Assembly (NCBI RefSeq): GCF_032670585.1
Contig: NZ_JAVQHL010000004.1
Span: 124,001 to 188,000, forward strand
Direction: 5' to 3'
Length of the DNA: 64,000 nt
DNA from: Ostreiculturibacter nitratireducens
Lineage (GTDB): Bacteria > Pseudomonadota > Alphaproteobacteria > Rhodobacterales > Rhodobacteraceae
Of this stretch, positions 27,516 to 36,075 are shown one piece after another. The notes below the pieces were generated by a model. The model searched no databases, was not told the origin of the DNA, and saw only the letters and a program-made list of their open reading frames with translations. The position numbers and the translations under genes are program-made. Numbering within the stretch: position 1 is the first letter of the stretch; every line of letters begins with the position of its first letter.

Positions 27516-28565
27516 CTACCCCACCGGAGCCCAGATCACGTCGTCGATCCGTGGCGCGCATGTCGCAAGCATAACGAGCCGGTCGAACCCCATCGCGATG
27601 CCGCTTGCGGGCGGCATGTGCGCCAGAGCGGCCAGAAAGTCCTCGTCGATCGGGTAACGCTCGCCATAGACGCGCTCCTTCTCGGCCATCTCGGCCTCGA
27701 AACGCCGGCGCTGCTCGGCCGGGTTCGTCAACTCGCCGAAGCCGTTGGCGAGCTCCACCCCGCAGGCGTAGACCTCGAACCGTTCCGCAAGGCGCGGGTC
27801 GGAGGGCACCGGGCGGGCGAGCGCGGCCTCGGCGGCGGGATAGCGATCCAGAACGGTCATCCGGCCCATGCCGAGGTTCGGCTCCACCTTCTCGACCAGC
27901 ACGCGCGACAACATGTCGGACCAGGTGTCGTCCGTCGCATGACGGATACCGGCTCGGGCGAGTTCGGCGGCAAGCGCCTCGGCCGACGTCGTTCCATCCG
28001 GGGCGATCGAGGCGAGAAGGTCGATGCCGGCGTAGCGGGAGAATGCCTCCGCCACGCTCAGGCGCTCGGGCTCGGCGGAGGGGTCGCAGGTCCGGTCGCG
28101 GAACCGCAGCTCCCGCGCGCCGGCGGCTTCGGCCGCGAGCCGCAGGAAGGCCGCGCAGTCGTCCATGAGCACGTCGTAGGGCTCACCCACGCGATACCAT
28201 TCGAGCATGGTGAATTCCGGCGAATGCAGTGCCCCCCGCTCCCGGTTGCGCCAGACATGGGAAAAGGCATGGATGCGCGTCTCGCCGGCCGCGAGGAGCT
28301 TCTTCATCGCAAACTCGGGCGAGGTGTGCAGATACATCCGCCGCGGCTGCCCGTCATTGCCGATGGCGTCCGTGCCGAAAGCATGAAGATGCGCCTCGTT
28401 GCCCGGCGAAACCTGTAGCGCGGCGGGATCGACTTCGGTGAAGCCCTCGGCGGCAAGCCAGGATCGCAGCCCCGCCTGTATGCGGTTGCGCGCGAGAAGC
28501 AGCGGCCTGCGGTCGGCATGGCGCGACGGGGTCCACCAGGGAGACGCGGGTTCGGGGCTTGTCAA
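27516..28565 (-). CDS. epmA: EF-P lysine ligase EpmA (truncated lysyl-tRNA synthetase paralogue)
   Basis: Attaches lysine or beta-lysine to the conserved lysine of elongation factor P. About 349 residues: only the class II catalytic core, with no anticodon-binding domain. Motif 2 region MYLHTSPEFAMKKLLAAG and FSHVWRNRERGALHSPEFTMLEWY, motif 3 GFDRLVMLAT. The TTG at 28565 follows AAAGG at good spacing and starts MTSPEPASPWWTPSRHADRRP; the ATG at 28601 has no ribosome site and would add 12 residues. It is divergent from its likely substrate gene efp. The radical-SAM partner gene epmB is not seen in this window. Confidence 0.9.
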   Translation of the reverse strand: MTSPEPASPWWTPSRHADRRPLLLARNRIQAGLRSWLAAEGFTEVDPAALQVSPGNEAHLHAFGTDAIGNDGQPRRMYLHTSPEFAMKKLLAAGETRIHAFSHVWRNRERGALHSPEFTMLEWYRVGEPYDVLMDDCAAFLRLAAEAAGARELRFRDRTCDPSAEPERLSVAEAFSRYAGIDLLASIAPDGTTSAEALAAELARAGIRHATDDTWSDMLSRVLVEKVEPNLGMGRMTVLDRYPAAEAALARPVPSDPRLAERFEVYACGVELANGFGELTNPAEQRRRFEAEMAEKERVYGERYPIDEDFLAALAHMPPASGIAMGFDRLVMLATCAPRIDDVIWAPVG

Positions 28566-28670
28566 GGGTTGCGCCTTTCGGCTGGAGATTTTCGGGAACA
28601 TGCGCTAGGAGCGGCGGCGAAGTGCCGCGTCCCTTACGACGCGGGCGCCAGAGAGACAAGGAAGAGACCC

Positions 28671-29237
28671 GTGAAAGTCATTGCTTCGAGCCTTCGCAAA
28701 GGCAACGTCGTCGACATCGACGGCAGGCTCTACGTCGTTCTTACCGCCCAGAACTTTCACCCCGGCAAGGGCACGCCGGTCACGCAGGTCGACCTGCGGC
28801 GGATCTCGGACGGCGTGAAGGTTTCGGAACGCTGGCGGACCACCGAGCAGGTGGAAAAGGCGCATGTGGACGAACGCTCCTACGACTACCTCTACGAGGA
28901 CGGCGAAGGCTACCACTTCATGGAGCCCGAGACCTACGAACAGCTGACCGTCTCGCCCGACGTGATCGGCGACCAGAAGGTCTATCTTCAGGAAGGCATG
29001 CGCGTTTTCCTGCGGACGCATGAAGGCGTCGCGATCGCCATCGAACTGCCGCAGAAGATCACGGTACAGATCACCGAAACGGAGCCGGTCGTGAAGGGCC
29101 AGACGGCGTCCTCGTCCTACAAGCCCGCAATAACCGATATCGGGGTCCGGGTCATGGTGCCGCCGCATATCGACGCCGGCACGCGGATCGTTATCAACAC
29201 GGAAGACAATTCCTACGTCGAGCGTTCGAAGGACTGA
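28671..29237 (+). CDS. efp: Translation elongation factor P
   Basis: Rescues ribosomes stalled at polyproline. 188 residues in three beta-barrel domains: KOW-like N domain (MKVIASSLRKGNVVDIDGRL), the loop HPGKGTP with the modifiable Lys33, OB domain (YLQEGMRVFLRTHEG) and the C-terminal OB domain (ITETEPVVKGQTASSS). The start is GTG 28671 after AAGGAAGAG. The longer frame upstream runs into epmA's divergent region and is not family-like. A lysine at the loop tip with epmA next door supports modification by the EpmA route. Confidence 0.97.
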   Translation: MKVIASSLRKGNVVDIDGRLYVVLTAQNFHPGKGTPVTQVDLRRISDGVKVSERWRTTEQVEKAHVDERSYDYLYEDGEGYHFMEPETYEQLTVSPDVIGDQKVYLQEGMRVFLRTHEGVAIAIELPQKITVQITETEPVVKGQTASSSYKPAITDIGVRVMVPPHIDAGTRIVINTEDNSYVERSKD

Positions 29238-29266
29238 ACAACAGTCCCGGCGCCAAGAGGCTCTAG

Positions 29267-29289
29267 CGGCCGTCCCTTGGGGGCGGCCG
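29267..29289 (+). terminator. Terminator-like hairpin after efp
   Basis: CGGCCGTCCC (29267-29276), loop TTG, GGGGCGGCCG (29280-29289): ten pairs including one G-T wobble, 29 bases after the efp stop. The T tract is short and broken (TTGCCTTT). Confidence 0.6.
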
Positions 29290-29369
29290 TTGCCTTTCCG
29301 GCCCTGTGCCGCGATCGGCCCGCCCCCCCCAAGGATGGCGGCGCAATGGCGCTGCTCGGATCGCCCCGG

Positions 29370-29764
29370 TCAGCCGGTGCCGGCCTGCCGGGCGTATTCC
29401 TCGGCGTCGAACCAGCCGCGCGAAGCCTTCACCTTGAGATCGTCGCCAAGATCCCATTCCTCCCACCCGTGGACCTTCAGCGGATTGCCCGTTTGCGAGT
29501 GATGGCCAGTTAAGGTCCAGATATAGACGGCATGCGATCCCGCGCAGCGTATCTCGTCGCAGACGAGCGAAAGGCCAGGCACGTCCGCGTAAACCCGGCG
29601 GCCATTTCCGCGATTCCGGACCGGCTCTTCCAAGGCTCCCCACGATTGATAACGATCTCACCGTCGGCAGCATAGAAAGACGCCTCCGCATCGGCGGATT
29701 TCGAGTTCCAGGCGGCCGTGTAGTCCTGTGCCATGGTCGCGACGGCTTTCGGATCGATTGTCAT
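29370..29764 (-). pseudogene. SnoaL-like (NTF2 superfamily) protein, broken by a one-base frameshift
   Basis: Two overlapping minus-strand frames make one SnoaL-like domain. The first starts at ATG 29764 after GGAGGG (MTIDPKAVATMAQDYTAAWNSK... to GIAEMAAGF); the second continues as YADVPGLSLVCDEIRCAGSH... to EEYARQAGTG and ends at 29370. The join lies at 29591-29596, where plus-strand TAAACCCGG would need one extra base to keep frame. The two halves together have the length of the family (about 130 residues). Either a recent pseudogene or a sequencing/assembly error. The family binds or transforms small molecules; no specific substrate can be given. Confidence 0.75.
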
Positions 29765-29931
29765 TGCGAACCCTCCATTTCCTCCTGACGTGACGTCAGC
29801 GTCAGGCATGCACGGTCGTCTGTCCAACGTCGTGGCGTCGGTCTCACCCGACACCGGGCGCCGGAACGCCATGCGCGAACGCCAGGACCGCTGCCTTGGG
29901 GGACGAAGCTCGGCTCCGGAATTGGTCGAGA

Positions 29932-30714
29932 TCAGGGTTTCAGTTCGCCTGCCCTTACCGGGAATGGCAGTATGTTCTGCGGCGGCGGCAGCGGGCAGAC
30001 GGCGAGGTCTGTGAAGGCGCAGGGCGGGTTGTGCGCCTTGTTGAAGTCGAGCGTGATCTTTCCGCCGCCGATGTCCTCGCCGATCAGGAAACGCGCCGCG
30101 CCGTAGGTGTCCTTCCCTGACGTTGCATCGCGGATCACGAACATCGGCTTGCCGCCCTTCCAGTGGGTCGGGATGAGTGTCACGCGCTGGCCCTCATGCA
30201 GGAAGCTGGCGGAATGGGTCAGTTGCACCTTCTCGCTGCGACCGTCGACGAGGGCCACGTCGGCCATCGCGGGCTTGTCGAGTTCGATCCAGTCGGCGCG
30301 GATGACCCAGGCGGGATCGTGCGGGAAATGCCGGAGCCCCGCGAAGCTTACGCGGGCCCGCGACAGCAAGTCCCGCACCCTGAGCGCCGGGTGGCCTTCG
30401 ACCCGATGGATTTCGAGCAGGACCGAGTCCACGACAAGCCGCGGCGGCGCATCCGGCCGGGGGCCGAAATCCTCCTCCTCGCCACCGGGAAGCCGGAATG
30501 AGGCCACGCCAGCGCGCGTGAGGATCAGGGTGCCGAGATGGGCCGGACCCGCGGAGATGCGAAGATCGTTCTCCGGACCGGTTCCGACGCTGTGCCTGCC
30601 CGGCGTGATCTCGATCCGGTCGGTGAGGTTGAGCCAGCCGTCATCCGCCTTGAGCGCCGCGAGCCGGGCGGCGCGCCAGTCTTCCAGGGCAGCGGACCAG
30701 GCGTCGGCGTCCAT
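29932..30714 (-). CDS. DUF1684 domain protein
   Basis: 260 residues, no signal peptide or membrane segment. The DUF1684 signature is clear near the C terminus (DFNKAHNPPCAFTDLAVCPLPPPQN), with the upstream beta-rich segment (YGAARFLIGEDIGGGKITL). The family function is unknown; its Cys and Pro rich end is highly conserved. It lies 12 bases after murI on the same strand, so probably in one transcript with the acyltransferase and murI, though the products have no obvious joint pathway. Confidence 0.9.
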   Translation of the reverse strand: MDADAWSAALEDWRAARLAALKADDGWLNLTDRIEITPGRHSVGTGPENDLRISAGPAHLGTLILTRAGVASFRLPGGEEEDFGPRPDAPPRLVVDSVLLEIHRVEGHPALRVRDLLSRARVSFAGLRHFPHDPAWVIRADWIELDKPAMADVALVDGRSEKVQLTHSASFLHEGQRVTLIPTHWKGGKPMFVIRDATSGKDTYGAARFLIGEDIGGGKITLDFNKAHNPPCAFTDLAVCPLPPPQNILPFPVRAGELKP

Positions 30715-30726
30715 CGCGGCGCCCCG

Positions 30727-31539
30727 CTACGCGCTCTCGAACTCGATCCGGCGCCGCAGGAACTGCGTCGCCTTCGAGGAAACGCTTTTCGGGTTGCCCG
30801 TGGTCAGGAACCTTGTCTCCGTTCCCGACCCGATGAAATCGGGATGGCGGTGGAGGTAGTCGGCAAGGCTTTCCGCGACGAGATTCGCCTGGGAATAGAC
30901 CTTTACCCCCTCGCCCAGCGCCTCCTGGAAGGCGCGCGCCATCAGCGGGTAGTGCGTGCAGCCGAGAACCGCGGCCTCGGGGTTCGGCATCCGGCGCAGG
31001 AGCGCCTCGACATGGGACCGGACGAGCGCCTCGGCCAGGATCTCGTCTCCCTGCTCGATCGCGTCGACGACGCCACCGCAAGGCTGCGCCTCGACGTCGA
31101 CGCCGATGGCGCGGAAGGCCAGCTCGCGCTGGAAGGCGCGGGAGGCCACTGTGGCGGGCGTCGCGAACAGCGCCACGTGCTTCACCGCGACCTCGCGCGG
31201 CGGGGAGTTGTCGCCCCATTGCCGTTCGGTGAGCGCCTCGATCAGGGGCACGAAGACCCCGAGAACACGCTTGCCCTTCGGCACCCAGGTTTCCTGCATC
31301 CGGCGAAGCGCGGCGGCCGAGGCCGTGTTGCAGGCGAGGATCACGAGATCGCAGCCCTCCTGCCAGAGCCGTTCGACGCCCGCGCAGGTCAGGTTGAAGA
31401 TGTCCTCGGCGTCACGCACGCCATAGGGCGCGTGCGCATTGTCGCCATAGTAGACGAAGGCCACGTCGGGCAGCCGCTTCGAAACCGCGTCGAAGACCGT
31501 CAGACCGCCCAGCCCCGAATCGAAAACACCGACTGCCAT
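30727..31539 (-). CDS. murI: Glutamate racemase
   Basis: Makes D-glutamate for peptidoglycan. 270 residues, two-domain cofactor-independent racemase. Motifs are GVFDSGLGGLTV at the N terminus, YYGDNAHAPYG, the first catalytic cysteine in ILACNTASAAAL, and the second in VLGCTHYPLMA. Reading frame starts at ATG 31539, 20 bases after the acyltransferase stop. Confidence 0.96.
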   Translation of the reverse strand: MAVGVFDSGLGGLTVFDAVSKRLPDVAFVYYGDNAHAPYGVRDAEDIFNLTCAGVERLWQEGCDLVILACNTASAAALRRMQETWVPKGKRVLGVFVPLIEALTERQWGDNSPPREVAVKHVALFATPATVASRAFQRELAFRAIGVDVEAQPCGGVVDAIEQGDEILAEALVRSHVEALLRRMPNPEAAVLGCTHYPLMARAFQEALGEGVKVYSQANLVAESLADYLHRHPDFIGSGTETRFLTTGNPKSVSSKATQFLRRRIEFESA

Positions 31540-31559
31540 GCCTGCCTCACCCTCTGGGG

Positions 31560-32432
31560 TTATGCCCTGTATTTCGCCTCGAACTCGTAGCCGTGACCGA
31601 GGTTCGCCAGAGGCTTCGGGCTCAACTCATAAGTCGCCTGGCGCAGGAAATCCATCATCGCCTTGGAATCGGACCGAAGCGGGTCGATCTGGGCGCGCGG
31701 GATCGGTTCGCCCACCACGACGCGGACGGGCTCGTCCACGCGCGCGCGGAACTCCTTTATGAGAAGCGCGAGGCGGAGCGTCTGGTGCATATGGCTCGCA
31801 AGCTGGAAGAGGCGCGAGTTGTGGCCCTCGAAGAAGACCGGAACCACCGTCGCCTCGGACTTCGCGATCATCTTCGCGGTGAAGTTGCGCCACACCGGGT
31901 CCAACGGGCGGCCGAAGGGCCGTGCCGAGGTCGAAACCGTGCCGCCCGGGAAGATGCCGATGGCACCACCCTTGCCGAGATAGTCGAGCGCGGCCGCGCG
32001 GGTTTCGAGGTTCTGGCGCACCGCTTCCTTCGTCTCGTCGAAAGAGATTGGAAGGATGATCCGGTCGAGTTCCTCGGCGCGGCGGAAGATGCGGTGGGCG
32101 ACGATGCGGAAATCGCCGCGGACCTGGCTGAGGATGTTACCCATCATCAGCCCGTCGAGGATGCCGTAGGGATGGTTCGCGACAAGAACCAGCGGCCCCG
32201 TCGTCGGGATGTTCGCAAGGCTGCCGCCGACGACGTCGAGTGTCAGGCCGTAGCGCCCGGCGATGACCTCCCAGAAGTCCCGGCCCAGCGCGACTTCGTC
32301 CTCGTAGCCCTTCGCACGGCGGATGAGGCCGATGCGGCCCGTGGCGTTTTCCAGAACGCGAATGACGGCGCGCCCGCCACGCGAGCGGGCGGACGAAGCG
32401 TAACTGATCTCTCGGGCTACCTGGCGTTGCAT
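31560..32432 (-). CDS. Lysophospholipid acyltransferase family protein
   Basis: 290 residues, PlsC-type acyltransferase. Acceptor motif I is ANHPYGILDG (HX4D form), motif III is GIFPGGTVS, motif IV is VVPVFFEG. The N terminus is basic (MQRQVAREISYASSARSRGG) and the protein should sit at the inner membrane face. The sequence resembles members sometimes annotated as haemolysin-related or OlsA-like acyltransferases, but the lipid acceptor cannot be decided. ATG 32432 is preceded by AAGGGG. It is followed closely by murI. Confidence 0.87.
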   Translation of the reverse strand: MQRQVAREISYASSARSRGGRAVIRVLENATGRIGLIRRAKGYEDEVALGRDFWEVIAGRYGLTLDVVGGSLANIPTTGPLVLVANHPYGILDGLMMGNILSQVRGDFRIVAHRIFRRAEELDRIILPISFDETKEAVRQNLETRAAALDYLGKGGAIGIFPGGTVSTSARPFGRPLDPVWRNFTAKMIAKSEATVVPVFFEGHNSRLFQLASHMHQTLRLALLIKEFRARVDEPVRVVVGEPIPRAQIDPLRSDSKAMMDFLRQATYELSPKPLANLGHGYEFEAKYRA

Positions 32433-32523
32433 CTTGGCGCGCCCCTTACTCCTGCTCGATGGCACAATCCAGCGGAGTTTTCGCGCAGGATGGTGACGGC
32501 GGCATGACAAGGTTGCCGCGACG

Positions 32524-35500
32524 TTATTCCGCCGCTTGTTGCAGGGGCGCCCCGCCCGCGCGGAAGGTCGCAAGAAGCTCCTCCCGCCGCTTGGCGGCAG
32601 CCTTTTCCGAAAAGGCTTTCACCGGCCCAAACCCCCGGATCTCGAGCGGAAGGCGGGCAAGAGCCAGCGCCGCCTCGGCCCGGTCAGGGGTCAGTTCCTT
32701 GAAGACCTCCGCCATGTCGGATTCGTATTCCGCGATCAGGCGGCGTTCCATCCGGCGTTCGGCGCTGCGACCGAAGGGATCGAACGCCGTGCCGCGCAGG
32801 CCCTTCATCAAGGCGAGAAGGCGGAAGACCGGCAGTATCCAGGCGCCGTATTCACGCTTCCTCGGGCGGCCGTCCGCACCCTTCCCCGCGAAGAGCGGCG
32901 GGGCGAGGTGATAGCTCACCCTGAAGTCGCCCCCGAATTCCGCCCGCGCCTTTTCGGCCGTCTCCAGATGCAGCCGCGCGACCTCGTATTCGTCCTTGTA
33001 GGCGAGAAGCTTGTGATAGCCCTCCGCGACGGCCTCTTTCAGTTGTTCCGGCGCGGAGGCGACGAAGGCGCGGTAGCGGCCCGCCAGGGACACGCCCTGA
33101 TAGTCTTCGAGATGCCGCGCGCGGAAGTCGATCTTTTCTTGCAGCGTCAGTGGCTTTTCGACGTCTGCCGAGGTGATTTTCGTGACCTCTTCGGGGTGTT
33201 CAGCCGCCCAGCGCCCGATCTCGAAGGCGCGCAGGTTGCCCTTGACGGCGGTCCCGTTCAACTCGATCGCGCGGGTGATCGCGTCGTGGCCGAGAGGAAT
33301 AAGGCCTTTCTGCCAGGCGGCTCCGACGACGAGCATGTTCGAGTAGATCGAATCTCCGAGAAGCCGCCGGGCAAGGTCCGAAGCGTCGAAGAAACTGACG
33401 CGGTCCTTCAGCCGCGCCTGAAGCGCAAGCTGCAGCTGGTCGGTCGGAATGCGGAATTCGCGGTGCCGAGTGAAGTCGCCGGTCATGATCTCATGCGCGT
33501 TCACGACGGCCGCGGTTCGGCCCTGGCGCATGAGGCCAAGCGTCTTGGTGCCGGCCGTCACGACGAGATCGCCGCCGATCACGCAGTCCGCCTCGCCCAC
33601 CGCGACGCGGATCGCGCTGATATCGGAGGGTTTTTCGGCAAGCCGCAGGTGAATATGGACGGCACCGCCCTTCTGGGCGAGGCCCGCCATCTCCATCATG
33701 CCGGCGCCCTTGCCCTCCACATGCGCGGCCATTGCGAGAACCGCGCCCACGGTGACGACGCCCGTTCCGCCGACGCCCGTGATGACGACGTTATGCGTGC
33801 CCCGGATCGCGGGAACCGTGGGCTCGGGCAGATGAGGAAGGTCGAGGTCCTGCACGGCGGCCTTCTTCAACTCCGCCCCCTTCAGCGTGACGAAGGACGG
33901 GCAGAAGCCTTTCAGGCAGGTGAAGTCCTTGTTGCAGGAGGATTGATCTATGGCGCGCTTGCGGCCGAGTTCGGCTTCCACCGGCACGATGGAAACGCAG
34001 TTAGACTGCACACCGCAGTCACCGCAGCCCTCGCAGATGTCGGTGTTGATGAAGACGCGCCGGTCGGGGTCCGGGAAGGTCCCGCGCTTGCGGCGGCGGC
34101 GCTTTTCCGCGGCGCAGGTCTGGACGTAAACGATGGCCGATACGCCCTTGATCTGCCGGTACTTCTCCTGAACGGACGGAAGCTCGTCACGGGTGAATTT
34201 CTCGATGCCCTGCGGGAAGGCGGAAAGCTCGATCTCCTCCTTCGGGTCATAGACGAGGGCGAGGTGCTTCACGCCGAAGGCCAGAAGCTCGCGGCAGATC
34301 TGTTCTGCGGTCAGGCCGCCGTCGTTCTTCTGCCCGCCGGTCATTGCGACGGCGTCGTTGTAGAGGATCTTGTAGGTGATGTTCGTGCCGGCGGCGAGCG
34401 CGGCGCGGATCGCCTGAAGGCCCGAATGGTTGTAGGTCCCGTCGCCGAGGTTCTGGAACACATGGTCGCGGTTCGAGAACGGCGCCTCGCCGATCCAGTT
34501 CGCACCCTCGCCACCCATGTGCGTGAACCCGAGGGTGGAACGGTCCATCCACTGGACCATGTAGTGGCAGCCGATCCCCGCATAGGCGCGGGAACCCTTC
34601 GGCACCTTGGTCGAGGTGTTGTGAGGGCAGCCCGAGCAGAACCAGGGAAGCCGGGCCGCGAGTTCGGGGGCGTTGTCGGCCTTGCGCGCCTCTTCAATTG
34701 CCTGCAGCCCGGCCTTGACGCGTTCGGTGCCGCGCCCTTCCTCGATCAGGATGTGGCCGAGCTTCTCGGCTATCAGCATCGGGTCGAGGGCGAAGCGGGT
34801 CGGAAAGAGTTCCTCGCCGTCCTTCTTCCAGCCGTAGACGCGCCGGCCGCGGCGGTCGTCGAAGATCGCCTCCTTCACCTGCACCTCGATCAGCTTGCGC
34901 TTCTCCTCGACCACGACGATCAGGTCGAGCCCCTCCGCCCAGTCATGGAAGCTCTGCATGTCGAGAGGCCAGGTCTGGCCAACCTTGTAGGTCGTGATGC
35001 CCAGCCTTTCGGCCTCGTTCCCATCGATGCCGAGCAGGGTGAGGGCATGCGTGAGGTCGAGCCAGTTCTTCCCGGCGGCGACGAAGCCGATCTTCGCGCC
35101 GGACTTGCCCCAGACACGGCGGTCGATGCGGTTCGCGCGGGCGAAAGCCTCGGCGGCGAAGCGCTTGTAGTCGATCATCCGCGCTTCCTGCGCGACCGGC
35201 GTATCACTGAGGCGGATATTCAGGCCGCCGTCCGGCATGCGGAATTCGGGCGTGACGAATTTCATCCGGTGCGGGTCACCGTCGACGACGGCCGTCGCCT
35301 CGACCGTGTCCTTCATCGTCTTGAGACCGACCCAGACGCCCGCGAAGCGGCTGAGCGCCCAGCCGTAAAGGCCGAAATCCAGGATCTCCTGCACGCCCGC
35401 CGGCGAGACGACGGGCATGTACGCATCGACCATCGCCCAATCGGACTGATGGAGCGTGGTGGAGGACTCGCCGGTGTGGTCGTCGCCCATCGCCATGAGG

Positions 35501-35919
35501 ACGCCGCCGTTGGGCGAACTGCCGGCCATGTTGGCGTGCCGCATCACATCGCCGGAGCGGTCCACCCCCGGCCCCTTGCCGTACCAAAGCGCGAAGACGC
35601 CATCGAATTTTCCCTCCCCCCGGAGCTCCGCCTGCTGGGTCCCCCAGATCTGGGTCGCCGCGAGGTCTTCGTTCAGGCCGGGCTGGAACCGGATGTCGGC
35701 GGCGGCGAGTTCCTTCTTCGCGCGCGACATCTGCATGTCGACCGCCCCAAGAGGCGATCCGCGGTAACCCGTCACGTAGCCAGCCGTATCGAGTCCCGCC
35801 GCCTTGTCGCGCGCCTTCTGCATCAGCATCAGCCGGACGAGCGCCTGAGTTCCGTTCAGAAGCACTGGCGACTTCGAAAGGTCAAAACGGTCGGAAAGAG
35901 TGATATCCTGCCTGCTCAT
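32524..35919 (-). CDS. Indolepyruvate ferredoxin oxidoreductase family protein (fused subunits)
   Basis: 1131 residues, a fusion of the IorA-like thiamine pyrophosphate part and IorB-like gamma part, decarboxylating aryl or branched 2-oxoacids to acyl-CoA with ferredoxin. N-terminal pyrimidine-binding region (GTQALVRLMLMQKARD; YRGSPLGAVD), TPP-binding region (GMGGEGANWIGEAP-like MGGEGANWIGEAPF; ILYNDAVAMTGGQ), a ferredoxin-type insert with CEGCGDCGVQSNC and CNKDFTCLKGFC, and the C-terminal gamma domain (GVGGTGVVTVGAVLAMAA). Divergent from a LysR gene across a palindrome, which suggests that this regulator controls it. A long open frame on the opposite strand is a composition artefact. Confidence 0.92.
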   Translation of the reverse strand: MSRQDITLSDRFDLSKSPVLLNGTQALVRLMLMQKARDKAAGLDTAGYVTGYRGSPLGAVDMQMSRAKKELAAADIRFQPGLNEDLAATQIWGTQQAELRGEGKFDGVFALWYGKGPGVDRSGDVMRHANMAGSSPNGGVLMAMGDDHTGESSTTLHQSDWAMVDAYMPVVSPAGVQEILDFGLYGWALSRFAGVWVGLKTMKDTVEATAVVDGDPHRMKFVTPEFRMPDGGLNIRLSDTPVAQEARMIDYKRFAAEAFARANRIDRRVWGKSGAKIGFVAAGKNWLDLTHALTLLGIDGNEAERLGITTYKVGQTWPLDMQSFHDWAEGLDLIVVVEEKRKLIEVQVKEAIFDDRRGRRVYGWKKDGEELFPTRFALDPMLIAEKLGHILIEEGRGTERVKAGLQAIEEARKADNAPELAARLPWFCSGCPHNTSTKVPKGSRAYAGIGCHYMVQWMDRSTLGFTHMGGEGANWIGEAPFSNRDHVFQNLGDGTYNHSGLQAIRAALAAGTNITYKILYNDAVAMTGGQKNDGGLTAEQICRELLAFGVKHLALVYDPKEEIELSAFPQGIEKFTRDELPSVQEKYRQIKGVSAIVYVQTCAAEKRRRRKRGTFPDPDRRVFINTDICEGCGDCGVQSNCVSIVPVEAELGRKRAIDQSSCNKDFTCLKGFCPSFVTLKGAELKKAAVQDLDLPHLPEPTVPAIRGTHNVVITGVGGTGVVTVGAVLAMAAHVEGKGAGMMEMAGLAQKGGAVHIHLRLAEKPSDISAIRVAVGEADCVIGGDLVVTAGTKTLGLMRQGRTAAVVNAHEIMTGDFTRHREFRIPTDQLQLALQARLKDRVSFFDASDLARRLLGDSIYSNMLVVGAAWQKGLIPLGHDAITRAIELNGTAVKGNLRAFEIGRWAAEHPEEVTKITSADVEKPLTLQEKIDFRARHLEDYQGVSLAGRYRAFVASAPEQLKEAVAEGYHKLLAYKDEYEVARLHLETAEKARAEFGGDFRVSYHLAPPLFAGKGADGRPRKREYGAWILPVFRLLALMKGLRGTAFDPFGRSAERRMERRLIAEYESDMAEVFKELTPDRAEAALALARLPLEIRGFGPVKAFSEKAAAKRREELLATFRAGGAPLQQAAE

Positions 35920-35956
35920 TCAGCACCTCCCCAGCGAAACGAGCGCATCTTGATGT

Positions 35957-35977
35957 TAGGTCAAAAAAGCTGACCTA
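35957..35977. promoter_or_regulatory. LysR-type operator candidate between the oxidoreductase and LysR genes
   Basis: TAGGTCA (35957-35963) and TGACCTA (35971-35977) form a perfect seven-base inverted repeat with a seven-base spacer. The repeat contains T-N11-A (35961-35973), the LysR box form. It lies 38 bases before the oxidoreductase start on one side and 99 bases before the LysR start on the other. The surrounding region is A/T rich. Confidence 0.7.
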
Positions 35978-36075
35978 CAAAACGAAAAATCCGTGAAATA
36001 CTTTTTTGTTACGTCCGTCTGGCCTATGTAAGGAAACTTCGAAAAGCGGACGAAAGCAGACAGAAAGCAAGCGAT

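Noticed and set aside
32536..35973. Plus-strand open frame of 1145 codons opposite the indolepyruvate oxidoreductase gene
   Set aside because: Its product is Arg/His/Asp/Val-rich without any domain, and the minus-strand protein has clear family motifs throughout. Long antisense frames are expected with this GC-rich codon use.
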